Assembly (NCBI GenBank): GCA_018970725.1
Contig: JAGWVU010000003.1
Coordinates: 99,035-163,034, forward strand
Direction of reading: 5' to 3'
From: Verrucomicrobiota bacterium
GTDB lineage: Bacteria; Verrucomicrobiota; Verrucomicrobiia; Verrucomicrobiales; DEV007
DNA: 64,000 bases
The position numbers were made by a program, and so were the translations under genes. Shown piece after piece: positions 1 to 7,823 of the stretch (its first letter is position 1; the number at the start of each line of letters is the position of its first letter). The notes beneath the pieces are model-generated. The model made no database searches. It was not told where the DNA came from and worked only from the letters and a program-made list of their open reading frames with translations.

Positions 1-667
1 GGTCCATTTGGTAGGTTTTTTTGTCGCCTGACTTGGGCGCGGAATCGAGCGCTCCACGGAAGGGACCGTAAAACGCGCTGGCGTATTTAGCGGTGTAGCT
101 GAGGATCGACACGTCGGTGAACCGTTCCCGGTCCAGTGCCCGGCGGATGGCGGCGACGCGACCGTCCATCATGTCACTGGGAGCGACGACATCCGCTCCG
201 GCGTTGGCGTGGCAGAGGGCCTGGCGGACGAGAACCTCGACGGTTTCATCGTTGAGGATGCGACCGCAGGGCCCCACGAGACCGTCATGGCCGTCGCTGT
301 TGTAGGGATCGAGGGCCACATCCGTGATGATGACGGCTTCAGGAAATCCGGCCTTGAGAAGGCGGATGGCCCGGGGCACCAGTCCATCCTCGTGCCAGGC
401 TTCCTCGGCGCCCTTGGTCTTGAGGAACGGGGCGATGGCCGGGAAAAGGACGAAAGCCTCGATCCCGACCGCGGAGGCCCGGGCGACTTCCCGGACCAAG
501 CCCTCGAGACTCCATCGGTGGCAACCGGGCATGGACGGTATGGGGATGTCCTCCGGCCCATCGTGAAGAAAGAGAGGATAAATCAGGTCTCCCGGGGAGA
601 GGGAGGTCTCACGGACGAGATGGCGGATGCCGGGGGATTTGCGGTTTCGCCTGGGGCGGGAAAGCAT
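1..667 (-). CDS. hemB: Delta-aminolevulinic acid dehydratase (porphobilinogen synthase), C-terminus cut by window edge
   Basis: Condenses two 5-aminolevulinate molecules to porphobilinogen in cytosolic tetrapyrrole synthesis. About 222 of the usual ~325 residues are visible; the C-terminal third lies beyond the left edge. Seen in the sequence: an N-terminus with the family pattern RPRR...LVRET...DLIYPLF, the metal-loop region DPYNSDGHDG (residues 120-129), and SYTAKYASAFYGPFR with Lys194, the first active-site lysine. The second, Schiff-base lysine is off the window. The loop carries Asp where zinc-type enzymes carry Cys, which indicates a magnesium-type, non-zinc HemB (family knowledge). The ATG at 667 is the only good start because an in-frame stop lies at 698-700. 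It sits 30 bp downstream of glgP on the same strand. Confidence 0.95.
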   Translation of the reverse strand, partial: MLSRPRRNRKSPGIRHLVRETSLSPGDLIYPLFLHDGPEDIPIPSMPGCHRWSLEGLVREVARASAVGIEAFVLFPAIAPFLKTKGAEEAWHEDGLVPRAIRLLKAGFPEAVIITDVALDPYNSDGHDGLVGPCGRILNDETVEVLVRQALCHANAGADVVAPSDMMDGRVAAIRRALDRERFTDVSILSYTAKYASAFYGPFRGALDSAPKSGDKKTYQMD

Positions 668-697
668 GAGTCGGTCGAAGGGGGCTAGCGAAAGACT

Positions 698-3190
698 TCA
701 GCGGGTATGGACGGCCGGCAAGCGCCAAATGTCCCGGGCGTATTCGGAGATGGTGCGGTCACTGGAGAATTTGCCGACGCGCGCAGTGTTGAGGATGGCT
801 TTCCGGGCCCAGGAAGATGGGTCCCGGAAGGCGGCATCGACGCGGGCCTGCGAGGCGGCATAGGCATCGAAATCGGCGAGGACGAGAAACGGGTCGCCAT
901 GGTTGAGAAGGCTGGCCTTGACGGCGGAGGTGGCCTCCCGGTTGGGGGTGAAGTAACCGGAATCGAGCCAATCGATGGCGTTGCGCAGTTCTTCATGGGC
1001 CCAGTAGATGTCGGAGGACCGGTATCCATTGGCGACGAGGGCCTCGGCCTCCTCGACGGTGAGGCCGAAGATGAAGATGTTGTCCTCGCCCACTTCCTCG
1101 AGGATCTCGACGTTGGCGCCGTCGAGCGTGCCGATGGTGAGAGCGCCGTTGAGGGCAAGCTTCATGTTCCCGGTGCCGCTGGCCTCCTTGCCGGCGGTGG
1201 AGATCTGCTCGGACAGATCCGCGGCGGGGATGATGCGTTCCGCCAGAGAAACGGAGTAGTTCGGGAGGAAAGCAACCTTGAGCTTCCCCTGAATCCGCTC
1301 ATCGCCGTTGATGGTGGCGGCGACGGCGTTGATGCAATGGATGATGTGCTTGGCGAGGAAATAGCCGGGAGCGGCCTTGGCGGCGAAGATGAAGACCCTG
1401 GGGACGATGTCGAGGGAGGGATCGTTGAGGAGGCGCCGGTAAAGCGCGAGGATGTGAAGGAGGTTGAGGTGCTGCCGTTTGTATTCGTGGAGCCGCTTGA
1501 TCTGGACGTCGAACAAGGCCGCCGGATCCACCGTGATGCCGCACAGGGAGGAAATGGTGGACGCCAAACGCACTTTGTTCGCCGCCTTGATGGCGAGGAA
1601 GCGCTCTTGGAAAGCGGGATCTCCGGCGTGGTGGGCCAGTTGCTGGAGTTGATCGAGATTCCGGACCCAATCGGGACCGATGGTGGCGTCGATCAGTCCG
1701 GCAAGGTCCGGGTTGCAGGCCTTGAGCCAGCGCCGGGGCGTGATCCCGTTGGTCTTGTTTTGGAAGCGACCGGGGAAGAGTTCGGCGAAGTCGGGAAACA
1801 GCCGTTCGGTGAGCAGCCGGGTGTGCAAGGCGGCGACGCCGTTGGTGGTGTGGCTGCCAAGGACACTAAGATGGGCCATCCGGACCATCTTGGGATTGGT
1901 CTCCTCGATGAGCGAGAGGGAGGCCATTTTCTCCGGGGCGTCCGGCCAGCGGACCTTGACCACCTCGTCGAGGAACTTCTGGTTGATCAGGAAGATCAAC
2001 TCCAAGTGGCGGGGGAGAACCTTGTGGAGCAGCTGCACGCTCCAGCGCTCCAGAGCCTCCGGAAGGAGGGTGTGGTTGGTGTAGGCAAAGGTTTTGCCGA
2101 CGATTTCCCAAGCCGCGTCGAAGGACATTTCCTCCTGATCCACAAGGATCCGGAGGAGTTCGACCACGGCAATCGCGGGGTGGGTGTCGTTCAGCTGGAT
2201 GGCCACCTTGTCTGCGAAATTGTGCCAATCATTACCGCCGGAACGGTGGCGCCGGATGATGTCCTGCAAGCTGCAGGCCACGAAGAAATACTCCTGGACG
2301 AGGCGGAGCTCGCGCCCTTGGGCGGTGTTGTCGTTCGGGTAGAGAACCTTGGAGATGGTCTCGCCCTCGGCCTTGTCCTTCATGGCCTCGATGTAGCCGC
2401 CCTCGTTGAAGATGCGGAGGTTGAACTCGGCGGAAGCATGGGATTCCCAAAGTCGAAGAAAATTGACCGTGGAGAGACCGTAGCCGGCGATCGGGATATC
2501 GCGCGGCACGCCGACGAGAGATCGGGTGGCGGTCCAGATGGAGCGACCGTTCCCGGAGTCGTCGAACTTCTGCTCGACCCGGCCGTAGAGGCTGACCGTG
2601 ACGGCGTAGTAGGGGCGGATGATTTCCCAGGGGTTGCCGAACACGTTCCAGGCGTCCGGCTTCTCGACCTGATTGAAGCTGTCGAACGTCTGCTTGAACA
2701 AGCCGAACTCGTAGAAAATTCCGTAGCCGACGCTCGGGAGGTCGAGGCTGGCCATGGAGTCGAGGAAACAGGCGGCGAGGCGGCCGAGACCGCCGTTGCC
2801 GAGCCCCATGTCCGGCTCGGTCTCGAGGAGCGGCCCCAGATCTTGGCCGAGTTCGGCGAGGGCGGCTTGGGTCGTGTGCCAGAGGCCGGAGTTGTGGAGG
2901 TTGTTGTCGAGCAACCGTCCCATGAGGTATTCGAGGGACAAGTAATAGACCCGCCGCACGTTGAGGGTCTGGTGGGCCGTCCGGGTCTGGCTGGAGCGAT
3001 CGAGAATCCGGTCCCGGACCGAGAGGCAGACGGCGTTCCACCAGTCTTGGGGGGGAGCGACGCTTGGTTCCTGGGCCAGGGTGTAACGAAGGTGGTTGAG
3101 GATGGATTGCTTCATGCCCTCGACCGAATTGTCGACGGGGAAACGGAAGTCGCGGGTGGTGGCGGAGGTCGGTGTGGCGAGATCGTTCAT
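698..3190 (-). CDS. glgP: Glycogen/alpha-glucan phosphorylase
   Basis: GT35 phosphorylase that releases glucose 1-phosphate from alpha-1,4-glucan in the cytosol, using pyridoxal phosphate. The 830 residues match the usual family length. The N-terminal block around residues 80-150 contains [11 protein letters not shown] and [15 protein letters not shown]. The PLP site [14 protein letters not shown] places the Schiff-base lysine at Lys677, followed by [10 protein letters not shown]. The protein appears intact. It lies 30 bp upstream of hemB and 90 bp downstream of the ChaN-like gene on the same strand. No other glycogen gene is visible, so its partners must be elsewhere. Confidence 0.97.
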   Translation of the reverse strand: MNDLATPTSATTRDFRFPVDNSVEGMKQSILNHLRYTLAQEPSVAPPQDWWNAVCLSVRDRILDRSSQTRTAHQTLNVRRVYYLSLEYLMGRLLDNNLHNSGLWHTTQAALAELGQDLGPLLETEPDMGLGNGGLGRLAACFLDSMASLDLPSVGYGIFYEFGLFKQTFDSFNQVEKPDAWNVFGNPWEIIRPYYAVTVSLYGRVEQKFDDSGNGRSIWTATRSLVGVPRDIPIAGYGLSTVNFLRLWESHASAEFNLRIFNEGGYIEAMKDKAEGETISKVLYPNDNTAQGRELRLVQEYFFVACSLQDIIRRHRSGGNDWHNFADKVAIQLNDTHPAIAVVELLRILVDQEEMSFDAAWEIVGKTFAYTNHTLLPEALERWSVQLLHKVLPRHLELIFLINQKFLDEVVKVRWPDAPEKMASLSLIEETNPKMVRMAHLSVLGSHTTNGVAALHTRLLTERLFPDFAELFPGRFQNKTNGITPRRWLKACNPDLAGLIDATIGPDWVRNLDQLQQLAHHAGDPAFQERFLAIKAANKVRLASTISSLCGITVDPAALFDVQIKRLHEYKRQHLNLLHILALYRRLLNDPSLDIVPRVFIFAAKAAPGYFLAKHIIHCINAVAATINGDERIQGKLKVAFLPNYSVSLAERIIPAADLSEQISTAGKEASGTGNMKLALNGALTIGTLDGANVEILEEVGEDNIFIFGLTVEEAEALVANGYRSSDIYWAHEELRNAIDWLDSGYFTPNREATSAVKASLLNHGDPFLVLADFDAYAASQARVDAAFRDPSSWARKAILNTARVGKFSSDRTISEYARDIWRLPAVHTR

Positions 3191-3280
3191 GGACTTGTGG
3201 GCGGATGCATAAGCAGCATTCCTGCCAGCGGGGGAAATGGTCGCTGAGACGGGAAAGAATTCAACCGAACTCCAGTGAAC

Positions 3281-4228
3281 TCAGCGGCCCGGGGCCTGGG
3301 GATTCTGTTCCTTGACGTGAAGATAGTCCCCGACCGGACGCCCGATGAAGCGGATGTCCCGATGGTGGATTTGCACCGCGCGCCGCATCGCCTCCTCCAT
3401 GGGGGAGAGAACGAGGTCGCCGCTTTCGGTGCAGAGGACGATGCGTGGTTCGAGGTCCGGCCGGCGCCATTTGACACGGTCCGGAGTGCCAAGACCGAAT
3501 TGGATATGGCCAGACCCGGTCACGGTCATGGCGACGGGGCGGGGTTGGTCCTTGGCGGGAACCGGACCGAGAGCGGCGACCAGATGGGCCGCCATCGAGT
3601 CATCCCGGGCGACCTGGGCCTCGAAAACGTTTTTGAGGAACTTCGGGTCGAACGTGGAGTGCACGCTGAGGAGGAGATTGAGGAGGCGTTCGTAGACCGG
3701 GTCGTCGGTGTGGATCTTGTCAGGCAGCAGGGAGCGCTGGGCCGGTTCGAGGGCGGCGATCCCGACCTTGCCAGTCTGGTGGATGACCTCGCGCGGCCCG
3801 TTGAGACCGACCACCCGGCCGTTCCGTTCCCGGACTGTCTCGAGAAGGGCGCGGTAGTCCTCGTAATTATCCCATTCCGCTTTCCAATCGATCGTCTTCG
3901 CAAGTTCGTCGAAGTCGATCGCCCCCTTGGCATAGCGGTCCAACACGGCTTGATGCCGCGCTTCGATTTGCTCGAGGCCGAGGAGGAAGGGGCGCTTGGT
4001 GGCGAGTAACTTTTCCGCCACGACCACCTGGATCCGGTGGTGCCGTGCGAGCCGATGCGTCTCCCCGACAAAGACCACATCCGCGGTGGTTAGGTCGTCC
4101 CAGAGATCGGCTTCCTGTTCGACCGGCTCCCCCATGTGCAGGTCGAGCCAGAATTCGGCGCGCGGCTTTTCCTCCGCCAAGGTGGTCAGGGTGAGGAGGC
4201 CAAGAAACGGGGCGAGGGTGCGGATCAT
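3281..4228 (-). CDS. ChaN-family (DUF399) haem/iron-associated exported protein
   Basis: A 315-residue protein with a short hydrophobic N-terminus (residues 1-18) that looks like a signal peptide, then the family motif VVFVGETH (residues 51-58) and a downstream His pair. Later segments include EQIEARHQ, a histidine-containing TGSGHIQFGLG and a C-terminal VGDYLHVKEQ. ChaN-like proteins bind haem and are linked to iron acquisition in some bacteria; the substrate here is unknown. The ATG at 4228 is preferred over longer in-frame extensions because it starts the signal-like segment. It is divergent from the DUF5722 gene, and the shared upstream region holds a perfect 10-bp inverted repeat (4308-4342). 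Confidence 0.75.
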   Translation of the reverse strand: MIRTLAPFLGLLTLTTLAEEKPRAEFWLDLHMGEPVEQEADLWDDLTTADVVFVGETHRLARHHRIQVVVAEKLLATKRPFLLGLEQIEARHQAVLDRYAKGAIDFDELAKTIDWKAEWDNYEDYRALLETVRERNGRVVGLNGPREVIHQTGKVGIAALEPAQRSLLPDKIHTDDPVYERLLNLLLSVHSTFDPKFLKNVFEAQVARDDSMAAHLVAALGPVPAKDQPRPVAMTVTGSGHIQFGLGTPDRVKWRRPDLEPRIVLCTESGDLVLSPMEEAMRRAVQIHHRDIRFIGRPVGDYLHVKEQNPQAPGR

Positions 4229-4307
4229 GATGGAGATACGGAGAACGATGCCGGAACGGGTTCGCCGCTGCACGGAGAGTTTCGCGCAGGATTGCCATCC
4301 GACAAAA

Positions 4308-4342
4308 CAAATCTCCGGGGCAGTCGGATCGGCGGAGATTTG
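4308..4342. repeat. Perfect 10-bp inverted repeat between divergent genes
   Basis: CAAATCTCCG at 4308-4317 is matched exactly by CGGAGATTTG at 4333-4342 with a 15-bp spacer. It lies in the 158-bp divergent gap between the ChaN-like gene and the DUF5722 gene, where an operator or a 5' hairpin could act on either gene. No T-run follows, so it is unlikely to be a terminator. It does not resemble a Fur box. Confidence 0.5.
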
Positions 4343-4386
4343 CCTTGACCCCGATGGAACGGGGACGTTGGTGGGGGGATTCGAGC

Positions 4387-6381
4387 ATGATTCGCTGGAT
4401 TTGGATTCTCTTTGTGGTTGGTCCGATGAGCGCTCCGGCGGGATCCTTCCCCTTGCGGGTGGGGCCGCGGGCCGGACTTGAGGTGACGGAAGCGGACGGG
4501 GTTTGGACGATGAAGGTGACGGGGCCGAACCCGCATTTCTGGTTGAGCTCCATCCCGGCGGCGGCCACGCCCGGGTCCCACCCCATCCTCGGATTTGAAT
4601 ATTTTTCCACGGAACCGGTGCCGAAGCTCTTCGTGCGGGTGCCGCTGGCGGTTGGGGCGACCCATCTGCAGGCCGGAGCCCTGCCCATCGCGGAAGCATG
4701 GAAACCGTTTGCCATTGACCTGCGTCTTGCGAAGCAGCCCTTTGCGAGCGGTCCCGGAAAAGATCTGGCCATGATTCTGGGGCTGTCTCCCGGGGCCCGC
4801 CTCCACATCCGCAACCTGCAACTGCGGGCGGCCACCCCGGAGGAGGCCCGAGCTGAGGCGGAACGGGAGGTCATCCGGGAGGCCCGGGCGCGGGAAGCGA
4901 CCGAGTGGCTCGCCTCTTTGCGCCGGCCTTATCCGGGACGAATCCGCTCGGTGCGGGTCCGGGAAGCCACGATTGAAGTGGAGGCGGAGGTGAGCGGCCG
5001 GGTCCGCATCGATGGCGTCGTGGAGCCCGGAGGCGGGTTGATTCCCCGGTTCGCCGGGAAACGGGACCGGGCCGACGGGTGTTTTGAGATCGTCGATGCC
5101 TCCGGCCTTCCGCTCACGCCTCCGGCCTACGCGGAGGCTTGGGAAGGGCAGCGGAACCTGCCCGGACTGAAAGCCCGCGGGATCAAGGGACTGGGCGGGA
5201 TTCCGCTGAATCTGACGGAGAAGAGCGAAATCTTTGAGCTTGGGATCGAGCATGCCACGGTGAACATCGTGGTCAACAGCCTGCTGCAGCCTGAAGCGGC
5301 ACCGGGCTGGGAGGCCTGGGAGTTCGAGGGCAGGGTTCTGCATTTGCATACGGCCTATCTCCGGAGCCTTGACCACACGGTGCGCACGTTGTCCCGGAAG
5401 GGCGTGATCGTGAGTGCCATCCTGTTAGTCGGGAATCACCGGGATGCCGCGGGGAAACCGGACCGGCCCATGGTCCATCCGGAAGCGCTCGCGGAAGGGG
5501 TGTATTCCATGCCTGATCTGGTGAGTGCCGGAGGCACCGATCTTTACCGGGCAGTGATTCATCTTCTGGCGGAGCGTTATACCCGGGAGAACGGCGAATT
5601 CGGCCGGATTTCCAATTGGATCCTGCACAACGAAGTCGATCAGGCCGGCACATGGACGAACATGGGGGAGCAACCGCTGGCCCGTTACCTCCGGACCTAC
5701 CTCCGGTCCTGCCGTCTGGTGCACCAAACCACGCGCCGGTTCGACCCGCATGCCCGGGTCTTCATCTCCCTGACCCATCATTGGACCACGCCGGGGGATG
5801 GTCTCCAGACCTATCGAGTCCGGGATGTTCTGGAACTCTTTGCCGAGGCGGCCCGCTTCGAAGGGGATTTCGCTTGGGGCGTGGCGTATCACCCTTACCC
5901 CCAACCGATGACCCGTCCCGAAGTTTGGACCAACCCGGAGCGAACCGATTTCGAGGCCCCCCACATCACGCCGAGAAACATCGAGGTGTTGCCAGCCTAT
6001 CTGGCGCAGGAGAGGTTTCTTCATCGGGGCCGTCCGAGGGCGATTCTGCTTTCCGAGCAGGGGATCAACGCCGTCTCCCTCGAGCCCGGGGACCAGAGAA
6101 ACCAGGCGGCCGGTCTCGTCTACACGATGGAGCGGGTCCGCCGTTTGCCGGGGATCGAGGCCTTCCACTACCACGCCTATCGCGACGCTCCGGAGGCGGA
6201 GGGGGGACTGCTGCTCGGTTTGAGCAATCCGCAGTCCGGACACAAGCTGGCCTGGGAGGTCTATGCTGCGATCGGCACCGAACGGGAGCGGGAAGCTTGC
6301 GCCTTCGCGTGGCCGATCATCGGGATTTCCGGGCCGGGGGATGCGGCGTTGCAACTTCGACCGGTCAAACCCCGTCCTTAA
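4387..6381 (+). CDS. Secreted DUF5722-type, glycosidase-like protein
   Basis: A 664-residue exported protein. The ATG at 4387 begins a clear hydrophobic signal segment (MIRWIWILFVVG); the upstream in-frame ATG at 4345 would add a non-signal extension. Residues ~20-190 look like a beta-sandwich, carbohydrate-binding-like domain. The C-terminal ~440 residues look like a TIM barrel. Two glutamates are placed as in clan GH-A retaining glycosidases: ILHNEVDQ with Glu416 preceded by Asn, and ILLSEQG with Glu557. I assign DUF5722 from memory of the family pattern and infer polysaccharide hydrolysis; the substrate cannot be read. Its 3' end overlaps the convergent oxidoreductase gene by 17 bp. Confidence 0.65.
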   Translation: MIRWIWILFVVGPMSAPAGSFPLRVGPRAGLEVTEADGVWTMKVTGPNPHFWLSSIPAAATPGSHPILGFEYFSTEPVPKLFVRVPLAVGATHLQAGALPIAEAWKPFAIDLRLAKQPFASGPGKDLAMILGLSPGARLHIRNLQLRAATPEEARAEAEREVIREARAREATEWLASLRRPYPGRIRSVRVREATIEVEAEVSGRVRIDGVVEPGGGLIPRFAGKRDRADGCFEIVDASGLPLTPPAYAEAWEGQRNLPGLKARGIKGLGGIPLNLTEKSEIFELGIEHATVNIVVNSLLQPEAAPGWEAWEFEGRVLHLHTAYLRSLDHTVRTLSRKGVIVSAILLVGNHRDAAGKPDRPMVHPEALAEGVYSMPDLVSAGGTDLYRAVIHLLAERYTRENGEFGRISNWILHNEVDQAGTWTNMGEQPLARYLRTYLRSCRLVHQTTRRFDPHARVFISLTHHWTTPGDGLQTYRVRDVLELFAEAARFEGDFAWGVAYHPYPQPMTRPEVWTNPERTDFEAPHITPRNIEVLPAYLAQERFLHRGRPRAILLSEQGINAVSLEPGDQRNQAAGLVYTMERVRRLPGIEAFHYHAYRDAPEAEGGLLLGLSNPQSGHKLAWEVYAAIGTEREREACAFAWPIIGISGPGDAALQLRPVKPRP

Positions 6382-7432
6382 AGAGGCCGGCGGCACGCAG
6401 AACGGTCTCGTGGACGGCAATGTCGTGGGCGGCGTCCCATGCCAGCGTCTTTTCTCCCTTGGTCACGGCGGCAAGGTCGACGAATTCCCCGGCGTAACGG
6501 TCCTTGGAAACGTTCAATTGGAGCTTCTGGGTGCCCTTGACGAAATTCTCCCGGGGAGTGGTGAGGGAGAGGGTGACGAGTCCGGACTCGAGGGGGACGA
6601 TCTCCATTGCGCCGAGCGTGCCGGCCACACTGAAACGGCGCCGCGGCGTGCCAAAGGGATCGGCGTGGTTGCAGCGGATGGTGGCCGTCGCTTTGCCGTA
6701 GCCGAGCACAGCGAGTTGATTATCGGGAACGCCATCGCCGCCGGTTGGGGTGGAGAACCCGGTGACGTTGAGCGGTTTGCCGAGGATGGTCACCACCGCG
6801 TCGATCACGTGACAGGCGAGTTCGAACATCCCTCCGCCGGGCAACTCAGCCAGGGTCTTGCGCAGGTCTGGCGACGCCAGCTTGCCGATGGAGGCATCGA
6901 CCTCGGTGATTTCGCCGAGCCAACCCTCACGCACCGCGTGGAAGAGAAGCTCAAATGCGGGATTGTAGCGCAGCATGTAACCCATCTGCACCGTGAGATG
7001 GCGGGCCTCCGCGTCCAGACGCATCGCCTTGAACTCTGCATGGTGAATGGCTCCGGGCTTGTCGAGGTGCACGTGCTTTCCGGCCCTGACGCAACGAGCC
7101 GCCGTGGCGCAGGAATCGGCCAGGGTGGTCTCCACCGCCACCGCCTTGACGGTTGGGTCCCCGAGGAGCTGTGGCTCGGTGAGGACGGGAACGCCTGCGA
7201 ACGGTCCGCTGCGCCGGGCGGGATCCGGTTCCACCAGTCCGACCATCTCCCAGAGCTGCGGCAAGGAGCGGATCGAGGCCATCTTGCCGGCGGCGTGGGC
7301 ATGGCGGCTACCGATCTGCCCGATGCGAAGGGGCGGTGCTCCCGCAGCCCCGGAACTCCGGACGAGATGGGTAAGGAGAGCCGTGACGGAGAGTCGCGCG
7401 GCGGAGCGACGGGAGAGGGAGGAGACAGGCAT
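6365..7432 (-). CDS. Gfo/Idh/MocA family NAD(P)-dependent oxidoreductase, exported
   Basis: 355 residues. The N-terminus (RRSAARL followed by a hydrophobic stretch to ~residue 31) resembles a Tat or Sec signal. A Rossmann region follows with IGQIGSRHAH at ~37-46, and HVHLDKPGA near residue 120, the EKP-like motif of the family with Asp in place of Glu. The C-terminal half is the mixed alpha/beta substrate domain. Family members oxidise or epimerise sugars and cyclitols, and PVC bacteria encode many exported copies. The substrate is unknown. It is convergent with the DUF5722 gene and the two 3' ends overlap, which fits a carbohydrate role but does not prove one. Confidence 0.85.
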   Translation of the reverse strand: MPVSSLSRRSAARLSVTALLTHLVRSSGAAGAPPLRIGQIGSRHAHAAGKMASIRSLPQLWEMVGLVEPDPARRSGPFAGVPVLTEPQLLGDPTVKAVAVETTLADSCATAARCVRAGKHVHLDKPGAIHHAEFKAMRLDAEARHLTVQMGYMLRYNPAFELLFHAVREGWLGEITEVDASIGKLASPDLRKTLAELPGGGMFELACHVIDAVVTILGKPLNVTGFSTPTGGDGVPDNQLAVLGYGKATATIRCNHADPFGTPRRRFSVAGTLGAMEIVPLESGLVTLSLTTPRENFVKGTQKLQLNVSKDRYAGEFVDLAAVTKGEKTLAWDAAHDIAVHETVLRAAGLFKDGV

Positions 7433-7535
7433 GGCAGGATTGAGTATGGAATATCGGAGATGCAGGCAATCGTCTGGTAGTAATCGCTAACAAATATATT
7501 TTATAGAGATAAACGAGATAAGCTTTAGAAGTAAT

Positions 7536-7579
7536 GTGTCCGCAATATTCGGGAGGCCGTCGTTTGAGGCTACGGACAC
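7536..7579. repeat. 44-bp element bounded by 7-bp inverted repeats
   Basis: GTGTCCG at 7536-7542 is mirrored by CGGACAC at 7573-7579. It sits directly after the AT-rich core. The compact palindromic ends suggest a small intergenic repeat or a structured leader, but only one copy is present in the window. Confidence 0.35.
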
Positions 7580-7612
7580 GTCGAGGAATTGGAATCCGGA
7601 AAGGCTGATCCC

Positions 7613-7795
7613 ATGAAACTTGCACGTCAATCAATCCTGTCCTCCTTCCTTGCGGTCGCGATTTCTTCCGTTCGCACTCCTGGGAATGCCATCTGGCGGC
7701 CCCTCGCGACGCGAGCCTTCAGAAGTGCAGGCTGGGGATTTTGGCGCCGTGTGGCCTTGGAAAGCCCGCCTGAAAAGAGGATGCGGTGCAAGTGA
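7613..7795 (+). CDS. Doubtful 60-residue ORF with a signal-like N-terminus
   Basis: The ORF starts at the ATG at 7613 with MKLARQSILSSFLAVAISS, which looks like a Sec signal, then becomes a basic, tryptophan-containing tail ending at 7795. A purine-rich GGAAAGG lies about 10 bp upstream. It is in a different frame from the large cytochrome gene that follows. It may be a real small exported peptide, a decayed remnant of an older 5' end, or chance. I recognise no family. Confidence 0.2.
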   Translation: MKLARQSILSSFLAVAISSVRTPGNAIWRPLATRAFRSAGWGFWRRVALESPPEKRMRCK

Positions 7796-7823
7796 AGGCG
7801 GTTTGCGCGCGTGGAAGAACCGT

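Larger units (their letters stand above)
7433..7823. other. 391-bp gap with AT-rich core
   Basis: This gap separates the oxidoreductase (minus) from the propeller-cytochrome operon (plus). About 7486-7535 is strikingly AT-rich (run of TA-rich bases containing AAATATATTTTATAG) in an otherwise GC-rich window. A 7-bp inverted repeat follows at 7536-7579, then a short signal-peptide-like ORF at 7613-7795. No RNA gene or convincing sigma70 promoter pair was found; the AT-rich core is the likeliest promoter zone for one or both flanking genes. Confidence 0.5.

Noticed and set aside
707-3247. Long open frame on the plus strand opposite glgP
   Set aside because: It is the antisense of a clear glycogen phosphorylase, lacks a domain pattern, and such frames are common opposite GC-rich genes.
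4229-4386. Fur box upstream of the ChaN-like gene
   Set aside because: The palindrome there does not match the Fur consensus; no iron-box claim is made.
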